This document shows positions 36,200 to 47,792 of a stretch of DNA of 64,000 bases, in pieces. A model generated the notes under the pieces. The model made no database searches, was not told the DNA's origin, and saw nothing but the letters and a program-made list of their open reading frames with translations. The DNA is from Sabethes cyaneus (taxonomy: Eukaryota; Arthropoda; Insecta; Diptera; Culicidae), in assembly GCF_943734655.1 (NCBI RefSeq), contig NC_071354.1, forward strand, positions 158,121,142-158,185,141, written 5' to 3'. How positions within the stretch are numbered: position 1 is the stretch's first letter; every line of letters starts with the position of its first letter. Position numbers and translations under genes: made by a program.

Positions 36200-37740
36200 A
36201 ATTAAGGTCGGAAGATTGTGCTGACCACTCCATAACCTTGATACGCTTTTCCTTGAATCACTGTGAAACCAGCTTTGAAGTGTGCTTCGGATTTCGTTTG
36301 ATTTTGTTCGAACGTATATCTGCGCCCCAACTTTAGCTTTTGTGCAGACGCTGGTAGTTTTCGCTTCAAAATGTCCAAATAAACCTCCTTGGTCATGATT
36401 CCATCGATGAACTCAAGTTTTCCAAAGCCGGATGTAGCTTTAGATCCCGGCACCTTGACTCTAACGGGTGACAACTAAAATTTTGAAATTTTTTCGAGGC
36501 CCCTATACTCAACAACAAACGAGCTCAGAGGGAGAAATGAGAGTGTGTATTTGTTAGCTCTTTCCCTTCTCTCTGTCAGTATTTTTTTGTTTTGTTTATG
36601 CTGGCCAAGTCTTGCTTAAAATGGCGTCAAAACAAGAAGCATTCCACGAGCGCGTTGTACACTTCTACGAGCTTCCACAGAAATCTCGGAAAAAAGTTTA
36701 CGGTACAACATTTGAAAAACGAATATGTTGCGGCTTCGACTGTTTACCATATCCTAAGATGCCCAACAACTATTCGCAAGCAAGGTAGTAGAAGACCGGC
36801 CAAAATTATGGACGCATAAGGATATCGTTCCCTTTCTCGTTTCTTCTATAACAAGCCCTCTGGTTTGGCTATTAATTAAGATGCACCAGACGAATGTTTG
36901 AAGAAAATTTTGATCTCGTTTCTACAAAAATATCATACAGATGGACAATACGTGTTTTGGTCGGAACGCCAACAAAACTCAATCGTTCATGAATACCTTT
37001 GAATGAATACCCATTCGATCCCATTTTTACCCAAAAACCACGATCCGAAAAATCTGTCTCAGTGAGCCCAAGCGAAGATTTCTTCAGGATTTTGAGTTCC
37101 TTGGTGCACAAAAATAACTGGAGAGCGAGAATTGCAAACAGTTGATTGGTAGAATCAAGAGATGCATTCGCAAAGTTGACATGACAGCCGTACAACGCTC
37201 CTGTTTCGACGTCAAACGAAAGCTTCGCCGAACAGCCGATTACGAACCGTTTTCAAATGTACACTCATTTTTTTCAATAATGGATGCAGTATCTTTAATT
37301 TCGGTAAATCAGACCTTCTTCATGTATCTTTGTCTTTGTCTTTGACAGCTTGAGAAAAAAATTCCATAATTTTAGTTGTCCAAGAAATGTGGTCATGGGC
37401 CCACTTTAATCTTTTTTTGATAATTTTTAAGGCCAATCATGGCTTCTTAAGTGCTACTCTGCCCTTAAGACCTTTCTTATGAAGACGATTCCGTACGGAT
37501 TGTGATCTCAGATGAATGGAAAGATCACTTTCAATCTCTGTCGCAATTTTCGGAGCTGATAGCCCCCGGTCCAACTCCGCCTTCATCACGATTGCTCTGC
37601 AAATTCGGCCAGTGGTCTTTAAAGGACGTCCCGATCACTTAGCTGGTGAGATAGATCCACGCTTTTTGTACATCTGCACAATCCTAGCGACCGTATCTTT
37701 GCGAAACTGGACCTTTTGCCAGTTTTGTGATGATCAATAA
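36200..37740 (-). pseudogene. Tc1-like transposase A, split by another Tc1-like element
   Basis: The minus-strand N-terminal half (37740-37381) shows a helix-turn-helix with KTTGRICRAIVMKAELDRGL, SAPKIATEIES, LRSQSVRNRLHKKGLKGR and RLKWAHDHISW. The C-terminal half (36469-36202) shows FGKLEFIDGIMTKEVYLDIL and LKLGRRYTFEQ. About 60-80 residues around the first catalytic aspartate are missing, and the frame shifts near the N-terminus. The interruption is exactly the TIR-bounded element at 36470-37380. The fold and motif order are those of Tc1-family (DDE) transposases, and it cannot be functional. Confidence 0.8.
36470..37380 (+). mobile_element. Tc1-like element B, nested in element A
   Basis: TIRs GACAACTAAAATTTTG (left) and the inverse of GACAACTAAAATTATG (right) continue into AATTTTTT. 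The plus-strand transposase begins at the ATG at 36621: MASKQEAFHERVVHFYE in one frame, then EYVAASTVYHILRCPTTIRK in the next (a DNA-binding domain). Its C-terminal part (36883-37260) reads ECLKKILISFLQKYHTDGQY, LIGRIKRCIRKVDMTAVQRS, CFDVKRKLRRTADY. About 130 residues, including most of the DDE core, are deleted between the two parts. It is a different family from A. It is inactive. Confidence 0.8.
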
Positions 37741-37959
37741 TCAAATTTCAGATGCTGATCAAAAATTGTGCTTTTTTGGGCAATTTGCACCAAATAACTT
37801 CCAATTCTGAACACGAAACTGAAATTTTGAGCACGAAAATGTCAAGAGCACTAAATGACAGCTAGATACAATGTCTACATTCGAGAAAGTTACACACTAA
37901 AACTCTGTAAAACACACTTAAATCATGGTATCCGTTTGGCAGTGGATAAACTTTTTTCT

Positions 37960-38765
37960 TTAAGACGTTGCTTTTTATGATCCAAAAACTAGAGTCCTAC
38001 AATCCGGTAAACCAAGAATCGTTGGATTCCACAAGAATCCAAAAATCGAAGAAATCCAAAAAATCAAAAATCGATAAATTTAAAAAAGTAAGGATCCATT
38101 ATTCCAAAAATATAAGTGTATGAGGTATCTAAGAATCGAAACAACCAATAAATTAATATCACAGGTTATTCTAAGAATCCAAGGATCTAAAAGCCTTAAA
38201 ATCCAATGAGTCAAGAATCCACGAATTCAAAAATTCAAGTGTTTAAGAATCTGAAAGTGCATGAATTTAAGATCGTAGGAATACAAAAATTATGGAATCT
38301 AAGAATCCACAAATCTGAAAATTTTAAGAACTAAGGGATCCAATAATCCAGGAATCCAAGAGTTTAAAAGTTCAAGTATTTAACTGTTCAGAAATTCAAG
38401 AATCCACGAAGCCAATAACTTACAATAACCCGTGAATCCAAAAAATTAAGGAATCAAAAATGCAGGAGTTCAAGAATCCGAAGGTCTATGAGTTTAAGAA
38501 GGTAAGGATCCAAATATTTGAGAATTATGGAATTGAAGAATTAAGGATCCACTAATACAAAAATCGTAAAATCAACGATATCATAATTTCAGGATAACCA
38601 CTGTGATTCACAAAGTCGACAATAAATTCGAAAATTCCGTAGTCTTAGAATCAATGAGTCGAAAGATCCTAGAATTCAGAAGTGAAAGAATTTTGAGATC
38701 CAATATACCGAAAAGCTCAGTAAACAAGAGTCTATCAATCTAGGAATCCCAAGATCTAAAGGTTA
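37960..38765 (+). repeat. Degenerate GAATCCAA array, part 2
   Basis: About 800 bp of imperfect words (AAGAATCCAAAAATCGAAG, AATCCACGAATTCAAAAATT, AAGAATCCGAAGGTC) with no constant period. Same polarity as part 1. No coding. Confidence 0.7.
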
Positions 38766-38805
38766 TCCAATATCAAATTGCATCACGGAAAAAATGCTGT
38801 AGAAC
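38766..38805 (+). repeat. ATCAAATTGCATCAC motif, copy 1
   Basis: ATCAAATTGCATCACGGAAA is shared, with one change, with 59073-59092, where it follows GGGTGTTCC. It resembles a transposon terminus. It lies about 90 bp before an iteron element in both places. Confidence 0.6.
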
Positions 38806-39063
38806 ATTACCTAGTTCATCGATCCTTTGCAAACTTTTAGACAATAAAATATAACCCTTTTGGCATACACTCAAGTCTTTACGATTTTAGAATTAACGCG
38901 GTTTTTTATGACAATTTTTGAATTAACACGGTTTTTTATGAAGATTTTTGAATTAATGCGGTTTTTTTCATCAATTTTCGTGTTAATGCGGTTTTTTTTC
39001 AGCGATTTTTAAATTCGAGTGGTTTTGAATTAACGCGGTTTTTCTTACATCGATTATTAAATT

Positions 39064-39076
39064 AACACAGTTTATT
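39064..39076 (+). repeat. SINE TSD, left (AACACAGTTTATT)
   Basis: Thirteen bases identical to 39571-39583. Confidence 0.9.
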
Positions 39077-39570
39077 AGGGGGGCTCCGTAGCCGCAAGGT
39101 TACCGAGTCTGCTTTGACAAGCGAGTGGTCGCGGGTTCGAATCTTAGTAGAATCAAGCCATTCTCGATGTCAAGTGACTTTAGCATGGGTTTATTCTCAG
39201 GCCCCTCCATTTACCCTTCCTTCGTGCTGAATTCTATATTTACCCTCTGAAGCCTCTTAACAGTGCAAATGTCCCTCCTATAGTTAAGTGTACTGGTCAG
39301 AGGTACGAATGAGTCCTCGCCAGGGACGGCTATAATATGGGATAGTGCTGGCAGCGAGGAATAAGTGGGTAAAGTAGATTAAGCTTTGAAGGAAGGGTAA
39401 ACCCCAATACACGCAAGCACGCATAAAATTTAATAAGCATATCGCTCACTCAATAGCGATTATAGCAAAAAGAAATGCAGTGCAGGTCATACAGCAAACA
39501 CCCGGGCGATATTACAATAGATCAACTATACTGGTCGCAGTAATGAGTCCACACATGGAAAAAAAAAAAA
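39077..39570 (+). mobile_element. SINE family C, full length with A tail and TSD
   Basis: The head GGGGGGCTCCGTAGCCGCAA followed by GGTTACCG holds a box A-like part. Box B is GCGGGTTCGAATCTTAG at 39132. The body is about 400 bp and contains GTTTATTCTCAGGCCCCTCC. It ends in about 13 adenines and is bounded by a perfect 13-bp TSD. Intact structure and a clean A tail suggest a fairly recent insertion. A partial relative is at 130-277. Confidence 0.9.
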
Positions 39571-39583
39571 AACACAGTTTATT
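39571..39583 (+). repeat. SINE TSD, right (AACACAGTTTATT)
   Basis: Partner of 39064-39076. It directly follows the adenine tail and is itself part of an iteron unit. Confidence 0.9.
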
Positions 39584-39929
39584 TTATGACGATATTTGAA
39601 TTAACGCGGTTTTTTACAACATTTTTCGAATTAACGCGGTTTTTTTAAACGGTTTTATTTTACACGGCTCGTATCCCCCGTATAAAAAAAGACTTGAGTG
39701 ATTTATTGTGAAGAGTGAAGATTTATTTCATTCAACTTCAATATCATAACCGTATGCTTGCACCTTACGCTTAACTCCACTCATAAGGTTCTTTACATCA
39801 TCTGGCTGCAGCTTCTTCTGTACGGAAACTCAGTTTTTTCATGTATTCCTCAGGTATGACCTCCTCAGGATGCTTCCTTAGTGCATCCTTCATAATAGCC
39901 CAGTATTTTTCGATGACCCTTAGTTCTGG

Positions 39930-40855
39930 TAGGGGAGTGTCGTCGTGGTTGGGCCACGTTTTGAAATTCACCTATGACTTTCGTTTCAAAAGGAATTTTG
40001 GAAATCTTAATACATCGTTGCAAAGGTCTAAGAATAAGGTATATTTCCGGAAAGTTTTAAACTGATTGCTTGACAAATAAAAAAGTTATAGGCATTTACG
40101 TGAAGACAAAAAATGTTGTCATAGTCGGGCCATGTTGTACAGGTTGGGCCACCGCAGAAAATTTAAGACATACGTATTGAAATTCTATATGGAGACACGA
40201 AAAGAATGAATTCCGTGAACAACGCTTCATATAGGTTCAAAACCCCTATTTTTAATTGCATTTTTGAGAAATTTTGGCGATCTTGTAAAATCAATATTGC
40301 TACAATCGCTTTTTCCAAAGTGTATAACTACAATGAAAAATACAACAAAAATCTAGGTTTTTATCGTATTAAATTTGATTTATTTCATGATATTTTACGT
40401 GACTGATATTCTCTAGCGATTATTGCGCTTCTGCGCTTAAAATTATGGTGGCCCAACCATGACTACTCAAGTGGCCCGACCTTTACAAATAGCGCTTTTC
40501 TAGTATGTCACCTTAGCCTTCCCAAACACCTTACTAGAGGGGATTTTTCTATAGTCTTCGTGTGCACCACAACACACTTCATACATTTTCAAAATTTTTC
40601 TCGATAATTGCATTTTATGAATCATTTCTTGAAGAAAAGTTCATTGCGCCTAGAAAACTTGTTTTGTAAGATTTAGTCACTGAACTCAGTACGGGTGTTT
40701 TGAATACACGATTGAAACTCACAATATTGTGAAAAGTTAGCTATCACAGTAAGAAGTTTTACAATGGTTGTATCATAGATATCATGAGTTACTAAAACTG
40801 TAAAATCGTAATGGCCCGACCATAACAGTGGCCCGACGATAACGACAATACCCTA
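39930..40855. mobile_element. TAGGG element 3 (926 bp, GGGCCA iterons)
   Basis: Left TIR TAGGGGAGTGTCGTCGTGG, right the inverse of TAGGGTATTGTCGTTATCG, both followed by GGGCCAC. GTTGGGCCAC / GTGGCCCGACC words recur at 39948, 40126, 40143, 40450, 40472, 40813 and 40829. Target TA: removing the element with one TA rejoins the transposase C frame as LPNVPELR. No coding, so non-autonomous. Confidence 0.9.
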
Positions 40856-41110
40856 CGTTGGGGAGGTTCATGACCTTGGGTACGAAAATGACCCCGTTGG
40901 CTTCGTTTGAATAGTGTTACGAAGCTAAATCTGGTCAGAAAATAGTAGGGCCCTCGTGTTGCTTCAACAGAGGAATTAGACACCTCTGTAGACACTCCTT
41001 GAGGTAGATCTGGCCGTTTGCAATCCCAGTAGTTACGAACGGCGCATTCCGTTTGCCACATGAGAAGATCGGTTGCCAGATCATGTATTTCTTGGAAAAC
41101 TTTATTTCCC

Positions 41111-41218
41111 AAGCAACAGTGTGAGTTTTATTGTACTCCTATGGTGGTCTTCAAGACCAATTTTGGTCTTGAATGCCATCATAAGAGCATAATAAAACCC
41201 AAATTGTTACTTGGGTTA
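41111..41218. mobile_element. MITE M1, complete
   Basis: CCCAAGCAACA at the left and TTGTTACTTGGG at the right, with TTATTGTACTCCTATGGTGG facing CCATCATAAGAGCATAATAA around AATTTTGGTCTTG. The whole element is a palindrome of about 107 bp. It adjoins the break in transposase C. Other copies: 11420 (half), 12123. Confidence 0.85.
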
Positions 41219-41222
41219 TTTA

Positions 41223-41999
41223 TTTAGGTCATTACAAATATTTAAAAAAGTTTTTGTCTTTCCGGTGTTGATTAGTTCTAGAGTTATGAGGAAGTTTGTA
41301 TTTCATTTGTATGGGAGCCCCCCCCCCTCCTGAAAAGGGAAGGGGTTATTCATCATCAGTTCATCATTCAGTCATCAATTCGTCATAGAAACAATTCTTA
41401 CCTCCGAAGACCCCCACATGCCAAATTTGGTTCCATTTGATTGATTAGTTCTCGAGTTATGCAGAAATTTGAATTTCATTTGTATGGGAGCCCTCTCTCT
41501 TGAAGGAGGGAGGGGTCATAATTCGCCTCCTAAAGAGAGGAGGGGTCTCAATTCACCATAGAAAAAATTCTTGTCTCCTAAAACACCCACATGCCAAATT
41601 TTGTTCCATTTGCTTGATTAGTTCTCGAGTTATGCAGAAATTTGTATTTCATTTGTATGGAAGCCCCCCCTCTTAGTGGAGGTAAAGGTCTCTAACCATC
41701 ACAAGAACCTTCCCCGGCCCCAAAAACCCTTACATGCAAATTTTCTAGCTGTTCGGTTCAGTAGTTTTCGATTCTATGAGGAACATTCGAGCAGACAGAC
41801 AGAAATCCATTTTTATAGGCACAGATTTGTATGGGAGCCCCCCCTCTTAGTGGGGGGAGGGGTCTCTAACCATCATAAGAAGCTTCCCCGGCCCCAAAAA
41901 TCCCTACATGCAAATTTTCACGCTGATCGGTTCAGTAGTTTTCGATTCTATAAGGAACACACGGACAGACAGACAAAAACCCATTTTTATAGGTATAGA
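41223..41999 (-). mobile_element. 3'-truncated Helitron inside transposase C
   Basis: The minus-strand 5' end TCTATACCTATAAAAATGG at 41999 is preceded by A as expected. Three minisatellite units and the CCGATCGG/ACAGACAGACAG leader are present, but no CTAG terminus: it runs into the dispersed repeat of 2334-2386 at about 41271. Same family as 1134, 2987 and 48862. Confidence 0.75.
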
Positions 42000-42445
42000 T
42001 TAAAATAGCCCCGGAAGTTGCCGGAAGTCCGCTTTGACGTAAGTCTCATCATCCATGATGAGACAGTGAAGCTTCGTCAGCATCTGAGTGTAGTTTCCAT
42101 GCCCGTGACTTTCCCGCCGTATTTTGCCATTCGTGACGATTTGGAGCCTTTTGCACTTTGTACGCATCTTGTCCCTCTCGGTCTTTGGCTCTTTGAACGA
42201 AAGAGTTGGACAAATTCCACTTTTTGGCTACATCCCTGAACGAAGCATTGGGATTTCGCTTCAAAGTTTTCACGTCATGGTTGTGATCCTGATTACTCAG
42301 AGAACATCCATTCTGACCGTATTTCTCCCTCCGTACGATGCTCAGAATTTCGTAGTAACGTTTAATCACACGACTCACCGTTGACTGCACGATTCCGAGT
42401 TGTTTTCCAATGTCTCGATGAGAGCGTTGAGGATTTGAGGAGCAG

Positions 42446-42889
42446 GTGCTTGCGCAAGATCAACACCACTTTGATCAATTAGCATAAGCAGAAATCTATG
42501 AATAGGATACCGCCCGTGTGCTGCTACTCCGTTATTGACCAAAACTGATGAAAATTGCAAAATGATTACTGGAAAGCTATACTTGGGACAGTAGGCTATT
42601 CCTCATTGTGCAACTTTACTAGACCCCTGCATGCTGATCAATACCGATGCCGGCCACGTCCGAATGCGGGTCCTTTTGGGATGGGAAGGAATGTTAGTCC
42701 AATACTTGCTGCTACTAAATCAACGCCACTTTGAACAATTTTCGAAAAACTGATGGCGATAAAAATACAGTGTAAACTGTACACTCCAAACTACTCCTAC
42801 TACTTTAACTACTAACTACAGTTACAAGTTGTAACCGAAATACACGTATCTGTAAGGTTCCTGTAAGTTGTATCGTAAACGCACCTAAT
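42446..42889. other. Spacer beyond transposase C, no gene seen
   Basis: Probably includes the lost 5' end of the Tc1-like element. No clear TIR. Confidence 0.3.
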
Positions 42890-43460
42890 TCTGCGCATGG
42901 TGCCCAATTCGGTGCACTGGAGCACCTAATATGGGTGGAACATGGGAACGCCTAGTGCAATCAGTTAAGGCAGCCATGGATGAAGCGTATCCCGAAGGAG
43001 AACTTGGCAAAGGAAGGGATTTAAGATGTTGGTCGCGAAAGTTGAATGAATCGTGAACAAACGCGCTGATGCCGTTTATTCAAGTTCTGCTACTAAGTTC
43101 GATCAGAGCAAGTGAGTGTGTGTTAGCGTACCAACGCATCGACAAATGCAAAATCTTGAGATCTGAACGGTGCTAATCGGATATCTGACAGTAATCTGCC
43201 GATAGCTAAATTGGTTTTACGAAAAACAAATGCTGAAGTAGGAACACTTGGTGATTATTGACGAACCGATGGAGCAAAACGTTTGGAAACGAGATCAAAT
43301 CGTTCGTATGATTTAGATGCAATATGTCCTATATATAGATCAGCTATTGTTAGGATTGGAGAAACGATCGTAAAAGACAGGTCAGAACTACACTGGAAGA
43401 ATAGTTGATGCAAAAATCAACCAACCGCCCCGACGGTCGTTTAAAGACAGCCTGTAATTC
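42890..43460 (+). pseudogene. BEL/Pao integrase fragment
   Basis: The plus strand reads NMGGTWERLVQSVKAAMDEA at about 42928, the conserved end of the BEL/Pao integrase core, and at about 43246 HLVIIDEPMEQNVWKRDQIV followed, after a frameshift, by a RQVRTTLE-type C-terminal piece. Stops interrupt every section. The N-terminal zinc and catalytic region is absent. No LTR is visible. The copy is independent of those at 13821-16235 and 59830-60108. Confidence 0.75.
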
Positions 43461-46400
43461 TTACTACTTAAAATTAAAGGAAAACTATCCATACAGAATA
43501 GTGACTGCTTAAGATATACCTGGAAAGTTGAGTAATCCAGGAGAAATTGACTCCAAAAGTCTCAACTAAACTTTTAAAAACTAGAAAAAACAAATTTACT
43601 CTTCAAAAGTTATTTTTGAGCATCTTAGGAGAACCTCCAACGACATTGCAAACAGACATTATTGTCTTTTGAAATTAGCCTCAATTTCAAAAAGTAATCT
43701 TATCTGATAATGTTTACTACACCGCAAAGAGAATTTTTATAGCATTTCTTATCGAGATTGAACTTTAGGTGACAAATTTAAATATGATATTGTATACTAA
43801 TTTATATCTTTAATACGCGGGATATCTATGACATATGCTAAAACTTCTCGCAAAAAATCAGCATAACCCAATTTTATAAATATACATGAGGAATTAAAAC
43901 ATGCCCTACTAGCAAATAACACATAAATCTTTCATTGTACCAATTCTGCGACATAACCGGTAATTTTTGTTTTAAAAACAACCTAACTCATGACACCGGT
44001 TGTTGTTATTCACATTTCTCAGGCGAGATAAAAAATCATGATTCATTGCCCCGCAAAACAGTGCCCCAAAATTCGATTATTCTCTTACGAAGAACAATAG
44101 GGTGGTGAAATAAATTTCATTCCCTGGCACCATCAATCGTTATTCATTGCTTCTCTCTGCCGTGGCACACACCTGGAACACAGGAACACAGTGGTGCGGT
44201 GTGATGTAATACACTCGAAATACCAAACAATCACCCATGTTAATATCAAACGGATCGCAAACATTACCACCAGAGTAGTACCACCCCGCGCAAATATGCG
44301 CATCGCTAATGTGGTAAACGTGAAAAAGTACGATAACACTGAGCGTAACAAAACGGAGGCAGCAGCGCTGCTGCCGGAGGGATAAACGAAAGAAAAATTA
44401 CATTACAATGCCATCATCAGGACGATGTTACACCTTCCCCCTTATTTCTTTCCGAATGCCGTACGGGACGGATGTACACTGTGCACCAGAGATTGGTAGC
44501 TTGCTGTCGACGTTGTCGCCTTTTCGTGCTCGTCTCCGCTGTCCCCGGAGGAGGCGAACAGGCGATTGCTTCTTACTGTAGGAAACAGTTTTCCTCAGCT
44601 ACGACGGTACGGCGAAAGAAATGGCATCGTCTACCGGAATAAGGTCCCAATGAACGCAAACCCGGTAACGGTGACAATGAGATGCTATACGAACTGTAAC
44701 GTTCACATTCTTCCTAGTTATTGTTGGCACTTTACAGATAGATCCAAGGCGTTATGCGGCTGCTTCGACCGGAGCCGTTCGGGTCGCCTGCGGGAAGAAA
44801 GCCAAGTTATTCACCTTTCATCAGGGAAGCAGCTCCGGCAAGGGGGGTTGGCAATTGGATTCCGTAAGTGAAAAAACATGCCACATATTATCGAAGCTGA
44901 TTTGAATTTCTACTTGATTTTTTTTTGCGTTCGAAGTCGACTGTTGACTAACCGTTGCTCGATAGATTTTTTTTTGTTATTTGCTTTAACTCATAAATCT
45001 ACGGCGAAGTCGAGCGGATCTGAGAGCAAATATTACAAATTGTTGGAAGTCACTTCGACCCTGTGAGAATCGAAGAACATTGTCAGTCCCGTTTTTCCGG
45101 AGGCCACCGAGACTTCCGGATTCTTTGCCATTCCGGGAGCCTTATATCACTGACTAGTAAAATGGAATTTCCCTACCAATGAGCACAATCAGAACAAGGC
45201 GACGCATGGTTCCTTTTGGAGCAGACTACGTTTATTCAAAGAGGGTGAAAGCTACCAAAACGCAACAACGACGGCAACCCTCAAAGGTGAGGGTACACTT
45301 CCAGTGAGCCAGTTGTTAGTCCGTTCCTGTATGTATGTATATAGCTAGCTCACAAAAGGCACACCGTCAGCAGTGGTTCCCTCCAGGGGTTACCCCGCAC
45401 GCGTCTGGCGAAATGGGGACTCTTTGTTTGGAAATGATTCGAACGAGGCACGACAGCGGCAGCGGGCCGAGATTGGTAGGACCGTGGCTGTCGGACAATA
45501 TGCGAGCCAAGGGGGGTCTAGCTTTTATTTATTTACTTAGATATGCATTCAAAACGGACGCCACTGCCGGCAGCAGATGCCGCAGCATTAAAGCAATGAA
45601 AATTGTAGAGAATAAAAAAAGGGATGCGAAAAGGACAGGCTATTTTCCGCCACATCGCATCCCTTATGGCATCATGGCAGGGTAAGGTTTCTGCGCTGCT
45701 GCTGCTGCTGCTGCTGTCGTGTTTTCTTTCGCTCATCACACCGAAAGAGGAACGGGTAATGTAAAAGTCCTATTTCTATATCCCAAAACTCCCCGAGGTG
45801 CCGAAGTGAAATCAAAGATGTAGGAATGGAATTGAAGCGGGAGCAATAATAATATTTACAGAAAATTATACAGCTATCTGAAGCACTTTTTGCACCGATC
45901 GTTTTGCTTCGCACATCAGCAGTTATGGCATCCACAGTGTAGTGGTACACATATACCGACTGCAGCGATCCATATGTTTGTGCTGGCATGCGGTCAAATC
46001 TTTAAACCCTCTTCAACGTTGTTACAATAATGGGGCGAGAGAAAAACCGAGGCGAAATGGCTGTTTTTGCGAGCGTTTTCGGAGGCACCGCATAATTTGA
46101 TGTTTTTAATAGCAAGAATCGTTCAATCTGCTTAGGTACAGAAATCAGCTGCATTTGGACGTTATCCGATTAAACTTAAGTGTTTGTGTAATCAGCGAAA
46201 ACTGGTAGCAAGAGTAAGGCTGGTATTAAGGGAAGGGGCAACTCCTGCAACTCCTATGGATGTAACTTTATAATTGTTTTAGATCAAGTTTTTATAGGGA
46301 ATTCTTAGTCACGGGATAGGTTTGTTTCTTTTGTTTCTTCTAATAGATGCTGAATAAGCAACCAGAAATGTTACTGCGGGAACCTCGTTTCCGATAGCAC

Positions 46401-47633
46401 AATGCCGAATGCAGTTTTTAACAGTGTGACTTCAAGTTTCAATGTTAACTCGTGAGTCGATTGCTGAAATTTCTCAAAACGGAACGTATAAGTAACAAAT
46501 TCAAATTTTAGGTACACTTGAAGAGGTCTTCAACACATGCTCCTTGAAACCGATCATAAAAATTGTAGTTCTACAAAACTGCGGTAAAATGTTCTTAAAA
46601 TTTCTATTAAGCTAGAGAGGTCCACATTAAAGAAGATTCTAAAAAATATTTCAAAATGTCCTTCTAAAACTTGTACATTTATCGATATTCATTTATAGTG
46701 ACTTCCGAGCACCGCTTAAAAATAAACTAAAACCTCCACAAGTGCTGATGGTCATGATTCTCCTATAACCAGACACTTGCAAGACGTCGTACATTTTTCA
46801 CAGACTTTGTTTCTTGAATCGGTTCACTGTGCGCCCGATGAAGACTTTATTTCAAATTGATTAAAAATTGCTATAAGTTTTTTTATGTTCAAATATTTAC
46901 ACTAAAAAGTTAAATCATTTACGATAATAGAAAATGCCAGATTTATAAACGTCCATGCGCAATTGTCAGAAGTAGTTTCATTTCAGAAGTAGTCAAAAAT
47001 TGTTTTGTTCACCGCTTTTTCAATGGTTTATCTAAATCTACCATAAAGTGCTAGTAAAACTAATAGTTATTCCACAAGACAGGTTTTTCCAACAGCGTCA
47101 TAAGTTGTACTCTTGAAAAAGGCAAGTTGCACTTGAATAAAACTTGTTTGAATTACTTAAGCTAACCAAGTTTTTTGCAAGATAGCCACTAAATATGCAA
47201 TTTTTATTATTATTACATTTTTATATTTAAAGCATTAAACAAACAACTATGTCCAAGACATTATTTAAATAACAACGACATACGAAGGTTTACTTAACAA
47301 GCAAATTTGTCGTCGAAAGATGATGGCCTTTGCATTAGCTCCTTGTAGAACTCACCCTCTACTGCTATGACCATTAAACTTAAAAGTCGATTTGTCGATT
47401 TCGTTAACTGTGAACCAAAAATTTTTTGTTTTTCACCTAAACCTAATGAGCCAAATTCAAGAAAAACATTACTGCGATGCACGTACACAATGGCAAGTGG
47501 GCTCCTAACTTTGCAGATAACCTCAAGCAATATGTGGTAGTAAGTTGTTAAATGGTACCGCTGAGCCAGCAAATAAGAAAATTTTGCTGAAAATGATGCT
47601 TACAGATATAGCAGCCGCTCTCAGTTTTCATAT
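43461..47633. other. Low-copy region, no gene recognised
   Basis: About 4.2 kb. 43461-44100 and 46000-47633 are AT-rich and featureless; 44100-45990 is GC-richer, with a CTG run at 45700-45716. Frames at 44566-44871 (with a donor-like CCGTAAGTG at its end), 45335-45685 and 47294-47572 (minus) show no domain. No repeats of the window's families were found here. Confidence 0.35.
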
Positions 47634-47792
47634 CGAGTAGAATTTTTTTTTACATTCTCCTTTTACTTCCTTCATTGATACTGAATTAGCACCAGGAACA
47701 ATGTGTTGGTATGCTTGTTCAATGAGATCGCTGAACCAACGGTCTCGTTGTGTTGTACGTTATACTCATGAGCTTCGTAGCCAAAAAAATTG
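47634..47792 (+). repeat. Dispersed repeat D, copy 2
   Basis: GTAGAATTT...TTTACATTCTCCTTTTAC, then the shared CTTCATTGATACTGAATTAG and AATGAGATCGCTGAACCAAC blocks, ending near GCTTCGTAGCCAAAAAAA. Nearly identical to 48328-48480. Confidence 0.85.

Larger units (their letters stand above)
38868..39700 (+). mobile_element. Iteron element I-1 (TIR CACTCAAGTCTTT), contains a SINE
   Basis: CACTCAAGTCTTT at 38868-38880 is perfectly inverted at 39688-39700. Between them, about ten units of GAATTAACGCGGTTTTTT plus a 15-18-bp spacer repeat at roughly 36-bp steps, six or seven before and two to three after the inserted SINE. No coding. Without the SINE the element is about 325 bp. Confidence 0.8.
39728..42445 (-). 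pseudogene. Tc1-like transposase C, broken by three insertions
   Basis: The minus-strand N-terminal piece (42445-42001) has KQLGIVQSTVSRVIKRYYE, an HTH, then YGQNGCSLSNQDHNHDVKTL, NASFRDVAKKWNLSNSFVQR and, ending at the Helitron, DETYVKADFRQLPG, which holds the first catalytic D. The middle piece (41108-40856) has KFSKKYMIWQ, APFVTTG, YLKECLQRCLIPLLKQHEGP, a stop near the second D, then VIFVPKVMNLPN. The C-terminal piece (39929-39728) has PELRVIEKYWAIMKDALRK with the catalytic E, then, after a frameshift, VKNLMSGVKRKVQAYGYD. Inserted between them are a Helitron, a MITE and TAGGG element 3. Another Tc1-type family, distinct from A and B. Confidence 0.85.

Noticed and set aside
39079..39150. 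tRNA gene on the plus strand
   Set aside because: It is the head of a 490-bp SINE with A tail and TSD; no cloverleaf.
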